Part shown: positions 26,516 to 36,040 of the stretch, one piece after another
How positions within the stretch are numbered: position 1 is the first letter of the stretch
Layout: each line of letters begins with the position of its first letter
Assembly: GCA_036723975.1 (NCBI GenBank)
Contig: DAIMGJ010000007.1
Span: 48,735-112,734 of the forward strand
Length of the DNA: 64,000 nt
DNA from: JAILEN01 sp036723975
GTDB taxonomy: Bacteria > Bacillota > Clostridia > Lachnospirales > Lachnospiraceae
Reading direction: 5' to 3'
Made by a program: the position numbers and the translations under genes
The notes under the pieces: model-generated
What the model saw: the letters and a program-made list of their open reading frames with translations, nothing else
What the model was told of the DNA's origin: nothing
Database searches by the model: none

Positions 26516-28468
26516 CTATTCTAAATTCACGGAACGAAGAATCTCATGAATCTTTTTCGTATACTCCTTACGTTTCGGCAACTGAACAATCTTTACCGCA
26601 TCCTCTTCCGTAACACCGAACTGTTGCGCCAAAGTGGTTTCAATCTGCGTACCGAGTTCGTTAAACTGATCGTTAATATGCAAACGATCCGCATCATACT
26701 GGTTTCTTACATAAGAATAGGTACCCAACATCAATGCATCCAACGCTTCTCCGTAGGCTTCCTGAGACATTGCCAAGTTATACTCTTTTAAGTTTAATTC
26801 CAGTTTTGCAAGAATACGCGCTTTTTGCAAAAGCTCTGCATCCTCTTCATCCAGCTCATCCTCCATAGGATAAAGTTTGGAGTAGCTTTCGTAATAATAA
26901 CCGTTTTCATATAAGGTCTTTGCCTCTTTTATAGTGCGGCTCTTATGAATTGTATTGCTGCTTACCATAATAAGAACCACAATAGACAGTCCCAAAACAA
27001 GAATCAGCAAAATACCCTTCATCGGAATCACCGGAGAGTTGTCCGGTTCCTTCGGTTTCTTTTCCTTCTTCTCCTTCGGAGGCTTTGCAGCTTTTGCCGC
27101 TTCTTTTTCTTTCTTCTTTGCCTCTTTCTCTGCCTGTTTCTGTTTTTTCTTTTCTTCTTTTTCCCGCTTTTTCTTCTCCTTCGGATCCTCTTCCACAGGA
27201 GTTTCTTCATCGGAAAACTCAGATAGAATATCGGCATCCTCTGCGGCAAGTTCTGCCATAGTCGGAGCGTTTTCTCCAATTTCTACCGTACCGTCTTCTT
27301 CATCGCCGCCTTTAGACTTAAATAATCCCGATACAATGCCAAGAATCTTTCCAAGGATACCACCGGCTTTTGATTCTGCACCTTCTTCACCGGATTCCAA
27401 AGACGTTCCCTCTTCCACTGCTTCATTTGCGGCAGCTTCAAACTCATCTCTGGCTTCATCCAATTCTTCGAAGTTCTCATCGGCGGAAAGCAAATCTCCG
27501 ATATCCATCAAATCTCCGCTATCCCCAAGCATATCCATCAGATCTACATCTTCACCGCTTTCATCCATCAGCGGAACTTCCTGAACACTGACATCGGTAA
27601 TATCCGGAATCTCCTGCATTTCGGAATCTGAGTTATCTGCTGCATCAGCAGCATCCAACGCATCCTCACTAAACTCCGGCTGAAGGAAATCCTCTCCGAT
27701 CACACTGGATTCTTCGGTAATCTCCAAAACATCCTCTGTGCTCTCCTCTGCGCTCTCCTCCGAGATCTCCATCGGTACTTCTTCCATTTCTTCGGCAAAC
27801 TCAAGTGGTACCTCTTCGCTGCCTTCGGAAACACCCTCAGAGGTCTCTTCCGGGCCATCATCAGACATAATATCCTGTACTCCGGATAAAATATCCTCCG
27901 GAGAATCTTCCAAATCCATTTCCTCAACAGAAGGTTCAAGCGAGATTTCCTCTGTTGATTCCTCCATTGCTTCCTCTACAGATTCTTCCGCAACTTCCTC
28001 CTCCGGTTCTTCTTCCTCATTTTTGTCAAAGCTGAAGTTTTCAAGATTGTTTGCTGCGGATTCTTTTGCTTTTGAAACCGTCTCATTTACACTGTCCAAA
28101 AAAGCATCTGCAGGATTATCGGATAACTGTGCTGCAAATGCAGCATCATCGGGACTCAATTCCTGCTCAAACTCTTTTAAAAATTCATCCGCATCCTCTG
28201 TTTCCATCAAATCCAACTCATCTTCAAACTGCTTTAAATAATCGGATTCCGAAAGAAAATGATGGAGATTTTTGCGTGAAGAAGAAACGGGTTCAAAACT
28301 ATCCAACCCGTTCGCAGACAAAAAATCATCCTCTGCGCTTAAACGTGTACGTCTTTCTATCCTCTCTCGACGTGCAATAGCTTCCGATTGTACGGCTGAT
28401 TCATTTTCTGTTTTTGCTTTTGTAATCGAATCTAACAATCCATCCAAGTAATCTTCTGAATTAGCCAC
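26516..28468 (-). CDS. Acidic single-pass membrane protein of unknown function
   Basis: I do not recognise this 650-residue protein. Residues 1-100 contain paired near-repeats: LLDSITKAKTENES and FLDSVNETVSKAKES, and YLKQFEDELD and FLKEFEQELS. About 130-420 is extremely rich in Glu, Asp and Ser, interrupted by a short hydrophobic GILGKILGIVSGLFKSK segment near 370. A Lys-rich stretch (about 430-475) leads into one membrane helix (about 480-504), so the acidic part is probably cytoplasmic. The last 146 residues form a helical domain outside the membrane (YENGYYYESYSKLYPMEDEL is TPR-like). Next to hisH and, across a terminator, cheV. The layout recalls the polar hub FimV in composition only. 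Confidence 0.7.
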   Translation of the reverse strand: MANSEDYLDGLLDSITKAKTENESAVQSEAIARRERIERRTRLSAEDDFLSANGLDSFEPVSSSRKNLHHFLSESDYLKQFEDELDLMETEDADEFLKEFEQELSPDDAAFAAQLSDNPADAFLDSVNETVSKAKESAANNLENFSFDKNEEEEPEEEVAEESVEEAMEESTEEISLEPSVEEMDLEDSPEDILSGVQDIMSDDGPEETSEGVSEGSEEVPLEFAEEMEEVPMEISEESAEESTEDVLEITEESSVIGEDFLQPEFSEDALDAADAADNSDSEMQEIPDITDVSVQEVPLMDESGEDVDLMDMLGDSGDLMDIGDLLSADENFEELDEARDEFEAAANEAVEEGTSLESGEEGAESKAGGILGKILGIVSGLFKSKGGDEEDGTVEIGENAPTMAELAAEDADILSEFSDEETPVEEDPKEKKKREKEEKKKQKQAEKEAKKKEKEAAKAAKPPKEKKEKKPKEPDNSPVIPMKGILLILVLGLSIVVLIMVSSNTIHKSRTIKEAKTLYENGYYYESYSKLYPMEDELDEEDAELLQKARILAKLELNLKEYNLAMSQEAYGEALDALMLGTYSYVRNQYDADRLHINDQFNELGTQIETTLAQQFGVTEEDAVKIVQLPKRKEYTKKIHEILRSVNLE

Positions 28469-28491
28469 AAATCTACCTCCCTAAATATCTT

Positions 28492-28525
28492 CAAAAAAGA
28501 AGGGATGTGCAAAAGTCACATCCCT
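28492..28525 (-). terminator. Terminator after cheV
   Basis: GGGATGTG pairs with CACATCCC around a seven-base loop, followed by TTTTTT on the minus strand, 20 bases after the cheV stop. Confidence 0.8.
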
Positions 28526-28544
28526 TTCAAAGACAATTAAATCA

Positions 28545-29462
28545 TTATTTTCTGGCATGTTCGTACTTATCTACAAGTTCATCAACCGCAGCAACCAGTT
28601 TTCCGATTTCCGGCTTGGTCAACTGAGCGTCTGCACCTAATGACTCACCCTTACGACGAATCTCATCATTAATCAAAGATGAGAAGATAATAACCGGAAT
28701 GTTCTTCATGGTATCATTTTCTTTTACCAACTTACACAAACGATGTCCGTCCATCTGAGGCATCTCGATATCGGTAATGATACAATGAACATCATCCAAA
28801 ACCGTACCCTTCTTGTTAAACTCACAAAGCTTGTCCCATGCAGCCTGTCCGTTTTCGTTTACAATCAAGTTTGTGTATCCGGCTTTTCTTAAGCACTCCT
28901 GAATCAATTTGGAAAGAAGTGCGGAATCCTCTGCCAAAACAATCGGTGACTTCGAACGATCTCTGGTTTCGTAAGTATCCATATCGGAAACCTTAAGACC
29001 TGTCTCAGGATTGATGTTTGAAACAATCTTCTCGAAGTCCAAAATAACAACCAAACGATCCTCCAGTTTCAATACACCGGTGGAAACGCCGGTATCATCG
29101 GACTGAATCGTTCCGTCCGGAGTGTTGATTGCTTCCCAAGAAACTCGATGAATACCTAAAACTTCATCAACATGGAATGCAGTATTTAAATTGTTAAAGT
29201 TGGTAATAAAGAATAAGCCAACCACATCCGGATCTTCCGGATAACCCAAACATCTGCGGAGATTGATAACAGAAATCATCGTATCTCTCGGCATAAAAAT
29301 TCCTTCTACGAAGGGGTGTGCATTAGGAACAGGAGTCACATGCTGATATGTAAGAATCTCGCGAATCTTGGCAACGTTAATACCGTAGTAATTATCAGCT
29401 ACCTTGAATTCCAAAATCTCCAGCTCATTTGTACCTGATTCCAATAAAATATTAGTATCCAT
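28545..29462 (-). CDS. cheV: Chemotaxis coupling protein CheV (CheW-receiver fusion)
   Basis: Couples receptors to CheA and helps adaptation. A CheW domain (about residues 10-160: ILEFKVADNYYGINVAKIREIL) is joined to a receiver domain (about 175-300) with the acidic pocket AEDS, the phospho-acceptor Asp in IITDIEMPQMDG and the conserved Lys in LTKPEIG. The ATG at 29462 follows GGGAGGAGAG; 305 residues. With the two receptors and flagellar-type proteins in this window it points to a motile cell. Confidence 0.95.
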   Translation of the reverse strand: MDTNILLESGTNELEILEFKVADNYYGINVAKIREILTYQHVTPVPNAHPFVEGIFMPRDTMISVINLRRCLGYPEDPDVVGLFFITNFNNLNTAFHVDEVLGIHRVSWEAINTPDGTIQSDDTGVSTGVLKLEDRLVVILDFEKIVSNINPETGLKVSDMDTYETRDRSKSPIVLAEDSALLSKLIQECLRKAGYTNLIVNENGQAAWDKLCEFNKKGTVLDDVHCIITDIEMPQMDGHRLCKLVKENDTMKNIPVIIFSSLINDEIRRKGESLGADAQLTKPEIGKLVAAVDELVDKYEHARK

Positions 29463-29508
29463 TCTTCTCTCCTCCCGGTTAATTTTATGTAAAAATCTTT
29501 CAGTCAAT

Positions 29509-30273
29509 TTAGAATATAATATCAGTAACGGTTGTTCCCTGAACCATTTGAAGCTTTAGTCCGCTTAAATCCACCAAAGAATCCGGTTCCATCTGGAACA
29601 ATAACACCATTTCCTGTGTATGTCCTGCCGGAACAGCGCCCTTGTATACGCTAAGATCCGTAGGAACAATTGTACCATCTGCGGTATTGGACGTACCACC
29701 CACAGAAGCTTTAAACCTAATGCCGGTACTTGGAATATCCACAGCAACATCAGCATCGGTAGTATTTACAACGTTATAGGTAACAACCAAAAACTGTTTC
29801 CCTTTGGTTGGAGTAATATTGGCATATCCTCCAATGGAATAATAGTCCATCGCTGCTACACTTTTATAATCAAAGGTCAACCCTTCGATAGAAAGAGCAT
29901 CTGTCAAGGATAAAGAAGATGTCGCTTCTGTCGTCACATCCGTCTCATCGGTATCTGTTGTGGAATCCGGATTGTCTGTAGCATCTGCAGGTAATTCCTC
30001 TTCCGAGTTTTCTTCTGTCCCGTCTGAAATAGCATTGTCTTGATCCATTTGCTGAGGTTCTTCCTGCAAAGCATATAAATCCTTTAAATCCTGTCCAATT
30101 AGATTTGTATATCCCTGGGTCTTTATAGTATTAAACTTTGATACCGTCTTTGCACAATATACAGCAATCAATTCCTCGTCTGCTTCAGTCAACTCATAGA
30201 CCTTTGCGCACCCGGAAAATGTGACGCAAACCAGAGCTGTAAGCGCACAAATAATCAATCTTTTCTTCTTCAA
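29509..30273 (-). CDS. Putative lipoprotein with C-terminal beta domain
   Basis: A 254-residue exported protein. The signal peptide ends in the lipobox FSGC (Cys22). A short helical part (to about residue 75) is followed by a low-complexity linker rich in Glu, Asp and Thr (about 76-115), then a beta-rich domain (GKQFLVVTYNVVNTTDADVAV, ending VQGTTVTDIIF) resembling DUF4352/immunoglobulin-like modules. It lies 46 bases upstream of cheV on the same strand and may be co-transcribed with it. Function unknown. Confidence 0.75.
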   Translation of the reverse strand: MKKKRLIICALTALVCVTFSGCAKVYELTEADEELIAVYCAKTVSKFNTIKTQGYTNLIGQDLKDLYALQEEPQQMDQDNAISDGTEENSEEELPADATDNPDSTTDTDETDVTTEATSSLSLTDALSIEGLTFDYKSVAAMDYYSIGGYANITPTKGKQFLVVTYNVVNTTDADVAVDIPSTGIRFKASVGGTSNTADGTIVPTDLSVYKGAVPAGHTQEMVLLFQMEPDSLVDLSGLKLQMVQGTTVTDIIF

Positions 30274-30311
30274 AGTGACTCTCCTAGAATCTATCTATTA
30301 CAGATAACATA

Positions 30312-30340
30312 ACTTTATCATTCTTAAGGCAAATATTCAA
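30312..30340 (-). promoter_or_regulatory. Possible promoter of the lipoprotein-cheV unit
   Basis: TTGAAT (30335-30340), 17-base spacer, TAAAGT (30312-30317) on the minus strand, about 40 bases before the lipoprotein start. Confidence 0.35.
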
Positions 30341-30372
30341 CAAATTTTATACAATTTATACAAATTTTCCCT

Positions 30373-31875
30373 TTATTTATCCAATTCGAACCAGAATTCC
30401 ACTCCGTTTTGATAATTGATTATGCCACACTGCTTTCCAAAAGAATCCATAACTGCCTTTACAACAGAAAGACCGATTCCGCTTCCACCGTATTCACGGG
30501 TTCTGGCTTTATCGACTTTGTAGAATTTTTCCCAGATTCTCTCTACACTGTCTTCAGGGATGGCATCACCGGTATTAAACACGGAAATCCGTACATCATC
30601 TCCCTGATCTATCACCTTAATATGCACCTGTTTATCATATTTCGCATAATGAATTCCGTTAGTAATATAGTTTGTGAGCACCTGCTCCGTAAAAAACTCA
30701 TCGGCCCACACCTGGACATCCGAAAAGGGATCAACAATCAGCTTTACATCTGATTTTTCTGCCAAAATATTATTTGCTGCCACCACACCCATAATCACAT
30801 CTCTAATATTTAAGTGTTCCATATGGACCTGGCTTTCCCCGTACTCCAACTGATTCAAAGAAAGCATCTGTTTTACCATGGTATTCATACGTTTGGCTTC
30901 GTCCATAATCACTTCACAATAATACTGTTGTGATTCTTTGTCTTCAAAGATGCCATCCGCCAATCCCTCGGCATATCCCTGAATCACCGCAATAGGTGTT
31001 TTTAATTCATGGGATACATTGGACAGGAATTCCTTGCGCATTTTTTCATTTTGATCTCGTATCTCTAAGTCCTTTTGCAGGGCAACATTGGCATTTTTCA
31101 AATCTCCGATGGTTTTTTCCAACGTATCGGACATAGAGTTAAAGTTTTCACCTAATCGGTCAATCTCATTTCCCGGTTCTCTGGGCTTATATTTCACGCC
31201 AAAATCCAATTTGGCCATTCGTCTGGAAATCTGGTTTAACTCTTCCAGTGGCGTGGTAAAGCGCTTTGTAATCAATGCAGCAACCAAAACTGAAATCACA
31301 ACACCAATCAAACCAACCACAAACAGGAATCGATTGGTAACATCTGCACTTTCTTCCATACTGGCAATGGTACTTCGAAGAATCGCAACATTACCGTCCG
31401 ACAAAGATCCCCACAAAACTACATATTCCTGATTATTTCTTTCGTCGCGAAATCGCTTTATGCTGTAGGTCTCCCGGTTAAGCTCCAAAATTCCGTTTAC
31501 ATTTTCATCAAAAAGGAGCATATACATCTGGCTAATGATTCTGTCATAATCCTTGGCAGTGGTAACCATCATGTCTCCCTTGGGCGACATAATTACGATG
31601 GAAACATTGTACTTTGCGGACATTTCTTCCAATTTCGAATAATAATCATCCGTATAAATATCACCCTTGACGCTGTTGGAGTCCAGGGTGGAAAACGCCT
31701 GTCGCATAATACCAAACTTGTTGTACATATAGATTCGACTAAGCAAAAGTTTGTTCATCAAAAAAATCAAAAGCAAAATACCTACCACCACCAGTATGAT
31801 GGCAACGGTAATTTGCTTTCTGATATTTCTCGTTTCCGTACTCCATTTAGCTTTCAGCTTGTCAAAAAGAATCAT
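30373..31875 (-). CDS. Sensor histidine kinase
   Basis: Membrane kinase of about 500 residues paired with the response regulator upstream. Two membrane helices (about 25-45 and 165-190) flank an extracellular sensor of about 115 residues. HAMP follows, then HisKA with the phosphorylated His in FLSNVSHELKTPIAV, and a GHKL ATPase domain with N box NYITNGIHYAK and GSGIGLSVVKAV. Both ATG at 31875 and GTG at 31881 are possible starts; spacing does not decide. The arrangement resembles OmpR-type envelope-stress pairs; the stimulus is unknown. Confidence 0.92.
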   Translation of the reverse strand: MILFDKLKAKWSTETRNIRKQITVAIILVVVGILLLIFLMNKLLLSRIYMYNKFGIMRQAFSTLDSNSVKGDIYTDDYYSKLEEMSAKYNVSIVIMSPKGDMMVTTAKDYDRIISQMYMLLFDENVNGILELNRETYSIKRFRDERNNQEYVVLWGSLSDGNVAILRSTIASMEESADVTNRFLFVVGLIGVVISVLVAALITKRFTTPLEELNQISRRMAKLDFGVKYKPREPGNEIDRLGENFNSMSDTLEKTIGDLKNANVALQKDLEIRDQNEKMRKEFLSNVSHELKTPIAVIQGYAEGLADGIFEDKESQQYYCEVIMDEAKRMNTMVKQMLSLNQLEYGESQVHMEHLNIRDVIMGVVAANNILAEKSDVKLIVDPFSDVQVWADEFFTEQVLTNYITNGIHYAKYDKQVHIKVIDQGDDVRISVFNTGDAIPEDSVERIWEKFYKVDKARTREYGGSGIGLSVVKAVMDSFGKQCGIINYQNGVEFWFELDK

Positions 31876-31898
31876 AAACACTTGACCTGCACCCGAAC

Positions 31899-32576
31899 TT
31901 ATACTTCAAACTTATATCCCATTCCCCAAATGGTTTTAATATATTCGCCTTTTTCCCCCATTTTGGAACGAAGCTTTTTTACATGGGTATCAATCGTTCT
32001 GGCATCACCGAAATAGTCATAATCCCATACGCTGTTTAAAATCTTTTCTCTGGATAAAGCCATTCCCCGATTGCGAATAAAAAACTCCAAAAGTTCAAAT
32101 TCTTTCACGGACAAATCCAAACGTTTTCCGTCAATCATTACTTCATGAGCATCAATAGACATCTCGATTCCGCCAACAGAAAGATTTTTATCACTTGTAC
32201 TCTCTTCCAGGCTTCTTCGAAGTACCGCATTTACTCGAGCGACCAAAACCTTTGGTGAGAACGGTTTGGAAATGTACTCATCCACTCCCAACGCAAATCC
32301 GTTTAGTTCGTCCTCTTCTTCGCTTTTTGCCGTAAGCATGATTACCGGAACCTGAGAAGTTTTTCGAATCTCTTTTAACGTATCAAATCCATTTAATCGA
32401 GGCATCATCACATCCAAAAGTATCAGCGCAATATCCGGATGCTCGTAAAAAACATCCAAAGCCTCCTGTCCATCAAATGCTTCGAGGACCTCATAATCCT
32501 CTTTCACTAAAAAATCACGAACCAATTTACGCAGACGCTCTTCATCGTCTACTACCAACACTTTAATCTTGCTCAC
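31899..32576 (-). CDS. OmpR-family response regulator
   Basis: A 225-residue transcription factor: receiver with VDDEERL, phospho-Asp in LILLDVMMPRLNGF, the Lys in SKPFSPKVLVARV, then a winged-helix DNA-binding domain (about 130-225, SVKEFELLEFFIRNRG and RTIDTHVKKLRSKMG). It is transcribed ahead of the kinase with a 23-base gap and after the small membrane protein. Confidence 0.96.
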   Translation of the reverse strand: MSKIKVLVVDDEERLRKLVRDFLVKEDYEVLEAFDGQEALDVFYEHPDIALILLDVMMPRLNGFDTLKEIRKTSQVPVIMLTAKSEEEDELNGFALGVDEYISKPFSPKVLVARVNAVLRRSLEESTSDKNLSVGGIEMSIDAHEVMIDGKRLDLSVKEFELLEFFIRNRGMALSREKILNSVWDYDYFGDARTIDTHVKKLRSKMGEKGEYIKTIWGMGYKFEV

Positions 32577-32593
32577 TTTTCTTCCCCACTTTT

Positions 32594-33157
32594 CTAATCC
32601 ATATTTAACTGTGCTTCTTTTAACTTAATCTGAGCCTCTCGCTCCGTCAACTGTTGTTCCCAAGACGCGTACTTGTTTTGCAGTTTGGTTTCATAATCCA
32701 AAATCGTAGGGGACTGACTGGTAAGCGTAATGGCAAACATTCCGATAACCACCACTACCAACACGGCAACAACAATCTTTAAGTATTTATTCTGCTTGGC
32801 AGAAGCACCGCCAATCGTCTTCACTATCACCTTTGGCGGCTTTTCCTCCTGTTTTTCCTGCACAGGTGCGGCTTCTTTTTTTGCGACCGAATCTACCTTA
32901 ATCGGCGGGATAACGGAATCCGCTATTTTCGTCTGGCGACGCAAAGCGACATAAATATCATGCAAAAATGTATACCCTACCTGTGTGTGAAAAATGTTTT
33001 GTTCCAAAAGCTGGTTATAGATTTTAAGAATGGACGTTCCGTCTTTTCCACTCAGTTGCTTTTTCAAGTATTCCACTGCCTTCGCCTCTTTTTGTGCTGC
33101 CTTGTAGGAATCCTCATCCGAAAACAAAAAACCGTCCACTTCTCTCAATTCCGCCAT
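32594..33157 (-). CDS. Small single-pass membrane protein of unknown function
   Basis: A 187-residue protein I cannot assign. An N-terminal helical part (1-75, with LLEQNIFHTQVGYTFLHD) is followed by a Pro/Glu/Lys linker, one membrane helix (about 125-147, YLKIVVAVLVVVVIGMFAIT) and a C-terminal coiled-coil tail outside (QQLTEREAQIKLKEAQL). It is first in a unit with the two-component pair, 17 bases before the regulator, so it may be part of that signalling system; this is inference from position. Confidence 0.7.
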   Translation of the reverse strand: MAELREVDGFLFSDEDSYKAAQKEAKAVEYLKKQLSGKDGTSILKIYNQLLEQNIFHTQVGYTFLHDIYVALRRQTKIADSVIPPIKVDSVAKKEAAPVQEKQEEKPPKVIVKTIGGASAKQNKYLKIVVAVLVVVVIGMFAITLTSQSPTILDYETKLQNKYASWEQQLTEREAQIKLKEAQLNMD

Positions 33158-33211
33158 ATATTTTCCTCATTTCTCCCTTTCGGTTATTATTTCTTCGATT
33201 ATATCATTTTC

Positions 33212-33249
33212 TAAAAAAATAGAAAAGGAGCGGACGTCCGCTCCTTTTC
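33212..33249 (-). terminator. Terminator after the sodium-pump operon
   Basis: A perfect 28-base palindrome (33222-33249, half-site GAAAAGGAGCGGAC) followed by TATTTTTTT on the minus strand. It lies about 185 bases after the oadA stop. Between them only a weaker hairpin at 33281-33309 (GTGAAAAAT/ATTTTTCAC) was seen and no gene. Confidence 0.8.
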
Positions 33250-33432
33250 ATCTTGAGGAAATATGGAACACAATTCCGATGTGAAAAATCATGCGCTAAT
33301 ATTTTTCACATGCGAAAGAATGTATAAATGCTAGTGAATGTACCAAGGAGTCACTCTTATGTATCACTCACTACACACGGAGTATAACACACAAAAAGAC
33401 ACAAAATAGACACATTCAAAAGCTTTCGATTC

Positions 33433-34851
33433 TTATACCGGATATGCTCCGTTTGAAACATCTGCTTTCGCAGGATCCACCTTGGTTTGCTGAGCCTGTC
33501 GATACTGGAAGAACTCCGTAGCAACCTTCGGGAACAACGCATAAGAAAGTACATCCTCATCCTGCTGTTTCCACTGTGCACATTCTTCCTCAAACTTCTT
33601 AAGTCCCGGCTCTAACAAGTCTGCCGGACGACAGGTAATAGCTTTGTCTTTATCATCGCCCAATACCTTGTCTACAACTTCAGGATTAAACGGTTTTACG
33701 GTCTGACCGTATTTTCCGAGAAGAATATCCTTTGTCTGCTCGGTAGCCACTTTGTATCTTTCGCCCATAAGAACGTTAAATACCGCCTGGGTACCAACAA
33801 TCTGAGAAGATGGAGTAACCAAAGGTGGCTCACCCAAATCTTTACGTACACGAGGTACTTCTTCCAATACTTCGCGAAGTTTATCTTCCTTGCCCTGCTC
33901 TTTCAGCTGAGAAATCAAGTTGGAAAGCATACCGCCCGGAACCTGATAACGAAGTGTATTGATATTAACACCCAAAACCTTTGTGGACAAAAGTCCGTTT
34001 TCGATGCACTCTTCTCTGTACGGACGGAAGTAATCAGCGATTTCTGATAATAATTCCTGATCAAGTCCGGTAGCATACGGTGTTCCTTCAAATGCTGCAA
34101 CCATAACTTCGGTTGCCGGCTGAGAGGTACCGAGTGCCAACGGTGAAATTGCACAGTCAATAATATCACAACCTGCTTCTACAGCCTTTAAGTAGGTCAT
34201 GGAAGCCACACCGGAAGTATAGTGCGTATGTAACTCGATCGGAAGAGATGTAGATTCCTTTAAAGCACTAACAAGTTCGTATGCTTTTGCCGGAACCAAA
34301 AGGCCTGCCATATCTTTAATACAAATAGAACCGGCGCCCATTTCTTCGATTCTTTTTGCCATGTCCTTCCAATAATCCAAGGTATATGCTTCTCCCAAAG
34401 TATAAGAAAGCGCAACCTGTGCATGACCTTTTTCTTTATTGGTTGCATTGACTGCTGTCTGTAAGTTACGAATATCGTTTAAGCAGTCAAAAATTCGAAT
34501 AATATCAATTCCGTTGGCAATGGACTTCTGAACAAAATACTCCACAACATCATCAGGATACTGAGAATATCCTAAAATGTTTTGACCACGGAACAGCATC
34601 TGTAATTTTGTGTTTTTAAAGCCGTCACGTAATTTACGAAGACGATCCCAAGGATCTTCTTTTAAGAAACGAAGGCACGCATCAAATGTTGCACCGCCCC
34701 AACACTCAACTGCGTTATAGCCAACCTGATCCATCTTGTCCACGATTGGAAGCATGATCGAGGTGGGCATACGGGTTGCAATCAACGACTGATGTGCGTC
34801 ACGAAGAACCGTCTCAGTAATTTTAACCGGCTTTGGACTAATCTCTGCCAT
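33433..34851 (-). CDS. oadA: Carboxyltransferase alpha subunit, oxaloacetate decarboxylase/transcarboxylase 5S type
   Basis: TIM-barrel enzyme that moves carboxyl between oxaloacetate and biotin. It opens with ETVLRDAHQSLIATRM, the metal-binding family signature, followed by ECWGGATFDACLRFL, CIKDMAGLL and ELHTHYTSG. Its 472 residues lack the C-terminal biotin domain found in many OadA proteins; that domain is the separate carrier at 36.0 kb. It is the last gene of the five-gene operon, after the beta pump subunit. Confidence 0.93.
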   Translation of the reverse strand: MAEISPKPVKITETVLRDAHQSLIATRMPTSIMLPIVDKMDQVGYNAVECWGGATFDACLRFLKEDPWDRLRKLRDGFKNTKLQMLFRGQNILGYSQYPDDVVEYFVQKSIANGIDIIRIFDCLNDIRNLQTAVNATNKEKGHAQVALSYTLGEAYTLDYWKDMAKRIEEMGAGSICIKDMAGLLVPAKAYELVSALKESTSLPIELHTHYTSGVASMTYLKAVEAGCDIIDCAISPLALGTSQPATEVMVAAFEGTPYATGLDQELLSEIADYFRPYREECIENGLLSTKVLGVNINTLRYQVPGGMLSNLISQLKEQGKEDKLREVLEEVPRVRKDLGEPPLVTPSSQIVGTQAVFNVLMGERYKVATEQTKDILLGKYGQTVKPFNPEVVDKVLGDDKDKAITCRPADLLEPGLKKFEEECAQWKQQDEDVLSYALFPKVATEFFQYRQAQQTKVDPAKADVSNGAYPV

Positions 34852-34875
34852 TTATTTATCCTCCATAGACTATAA

Positions 34876-36024
34876 TTAAACTCCGAATATCGCCATAAAT
34901 ACACCGGCGGCAACTGCCGTACCGATAACTCCGGCAACGTTTGGTCCCATTGCATGCATCAAAAGGAAGTTGGTAGGATCTTCTTCCGCTCCCACTTTCT
35001 GTGATACACGTGCCGCCATAGGAACTGCGGATACTCCTGCAGAACCGATGAGCGGGTTGATTTTTCCGTGTGTAAGATGGCAAAGCAACTTACCGAATAA
35101 AACACCTGCTGCAGTACCGAAGGCAAATGCAACCAAACCTAAAATAACAATCTTAATGGTACTTAAATTTAAGAATGCTTCTGCAGAAGTAGATGCTCCT
35201 ACAGATGTACCAAGCAAAATAACCACGATATACATCATTGCGTTACTTGCTGTTTCAGATAACTGACGAACTACGCCGGACTCTCTGAAGAGATTTCCAA
35301 GCATCAGCATACCTACAAGTGGTGCTGTAGTCGGAAGAAGCAAGCAAACAATAATAGTTACTACGATTGGGAATAAAATACGCTCCAATTTGGAGACCGG
35401 GCGAAGATTTTCCATTTTAATCGCACGTTCTTCCTTCGTGGTAAACAACTTCATAATCGGAGGCTGAATAATCGGAACCAAAGACATATAAGAATATGCC
35501 GCCACCGCAATCGGTCCCATCAGTGCCGTCTGTCCCAGTTTTCCTGCCAGGAAAATGGAAGTAGGGCCATCCGCACCACCGATAATAGAAACCGCTGCAG
35601 CAGCCTGATCAGAAAACCCCAACAGAATCGCTAACAAATAAGCGGTAAAGATACCGATTTGTGCGGCAGCTCCCAACAGGAAGCTGACAGGATTGGCAAT
35701 CAAAGGTCCGAAGTCCGTCATGGCACCGACACCCAAGAAAATAAGGGAAGGCAAAATAGACCATTCATCCAAACTGTAAAAATAATATAATAGTCCTCCT
35801 ACTCCGTTGGAGGTTTCTTCCGGAGATGCAATAATATCCGGATAGATATTAACCAAAAGCATACCGAAGGCAATCGGTACCAATAAAAGTGGCTCATATC
35901 CCTTACGAATTGCCAGATATAAAAATACACAGGCAACCGCAATCATGACATAGTTCCCAACCGTTAGATTGAAGAAAGCTGTCTGATGGAGTAGATTGGA
36001 CATAGTTTCCAATACATAACTCAT
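34876..36024 (-). CDS. oadB: Sodium-translocating decarboxylase, beta subunit
   Basis: Integral membrane subunit that decarboxylates carboxybiotin and exports sodium ions. Its 382 residues carry about ten hydrophobic segments and the family motifs GGADGPTSIFLAGKLG and GSAGVSAVPMAARVSQ, with the functional Asp in GGADGPT. It lies between the biotin carrier and oadA, each within about 25 bases. Confidence 0.95.
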   Translation of the reverse strand: MSYVLETMSNLLHQTAFFNLTVGNYVMIAVACVFLYLAIRKGYEPLLLVPIAFGMLLVNIYPDIIASPEETSNGVGGLLYYFYSLDEWSILPSLIFLGVGAMTDFGPLIANPVSFLLGAAAQIGIFTAYLLAILLGFSDQAAAAVSIIGGADGPTSIFLAGKLGQTALMGPIAVAAYSYMSLVPIIQPPIMKLFTTKEERAIKMENLRPVSKLERILFPIVVTIIVCLLLPTTAPLVGMLMLGNLFRESGVVRQLSETASNAMMYIVVILLGTSVGASTSAEAFLNLSTIKIVILGLVAFAFGTAAGVLFGKLLCHLTHGKINPLIGSAGVSAVPMAARVSQKVGAEEDPTNFLLMHAMGPNVAGVIGTAVAAGVFMAIFGV

Positions 36025-36040
36025 AGTTTTGCCTCCCGTT

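Noticed and set aside
26955..27584. Long Ser-rich open frame opposite the acidic protein gene
   Set aside because: It is the antisense of Glu/Asp-rich codons, which produce long open frames on the other strand; no ribosome binding site or recognisable domain.
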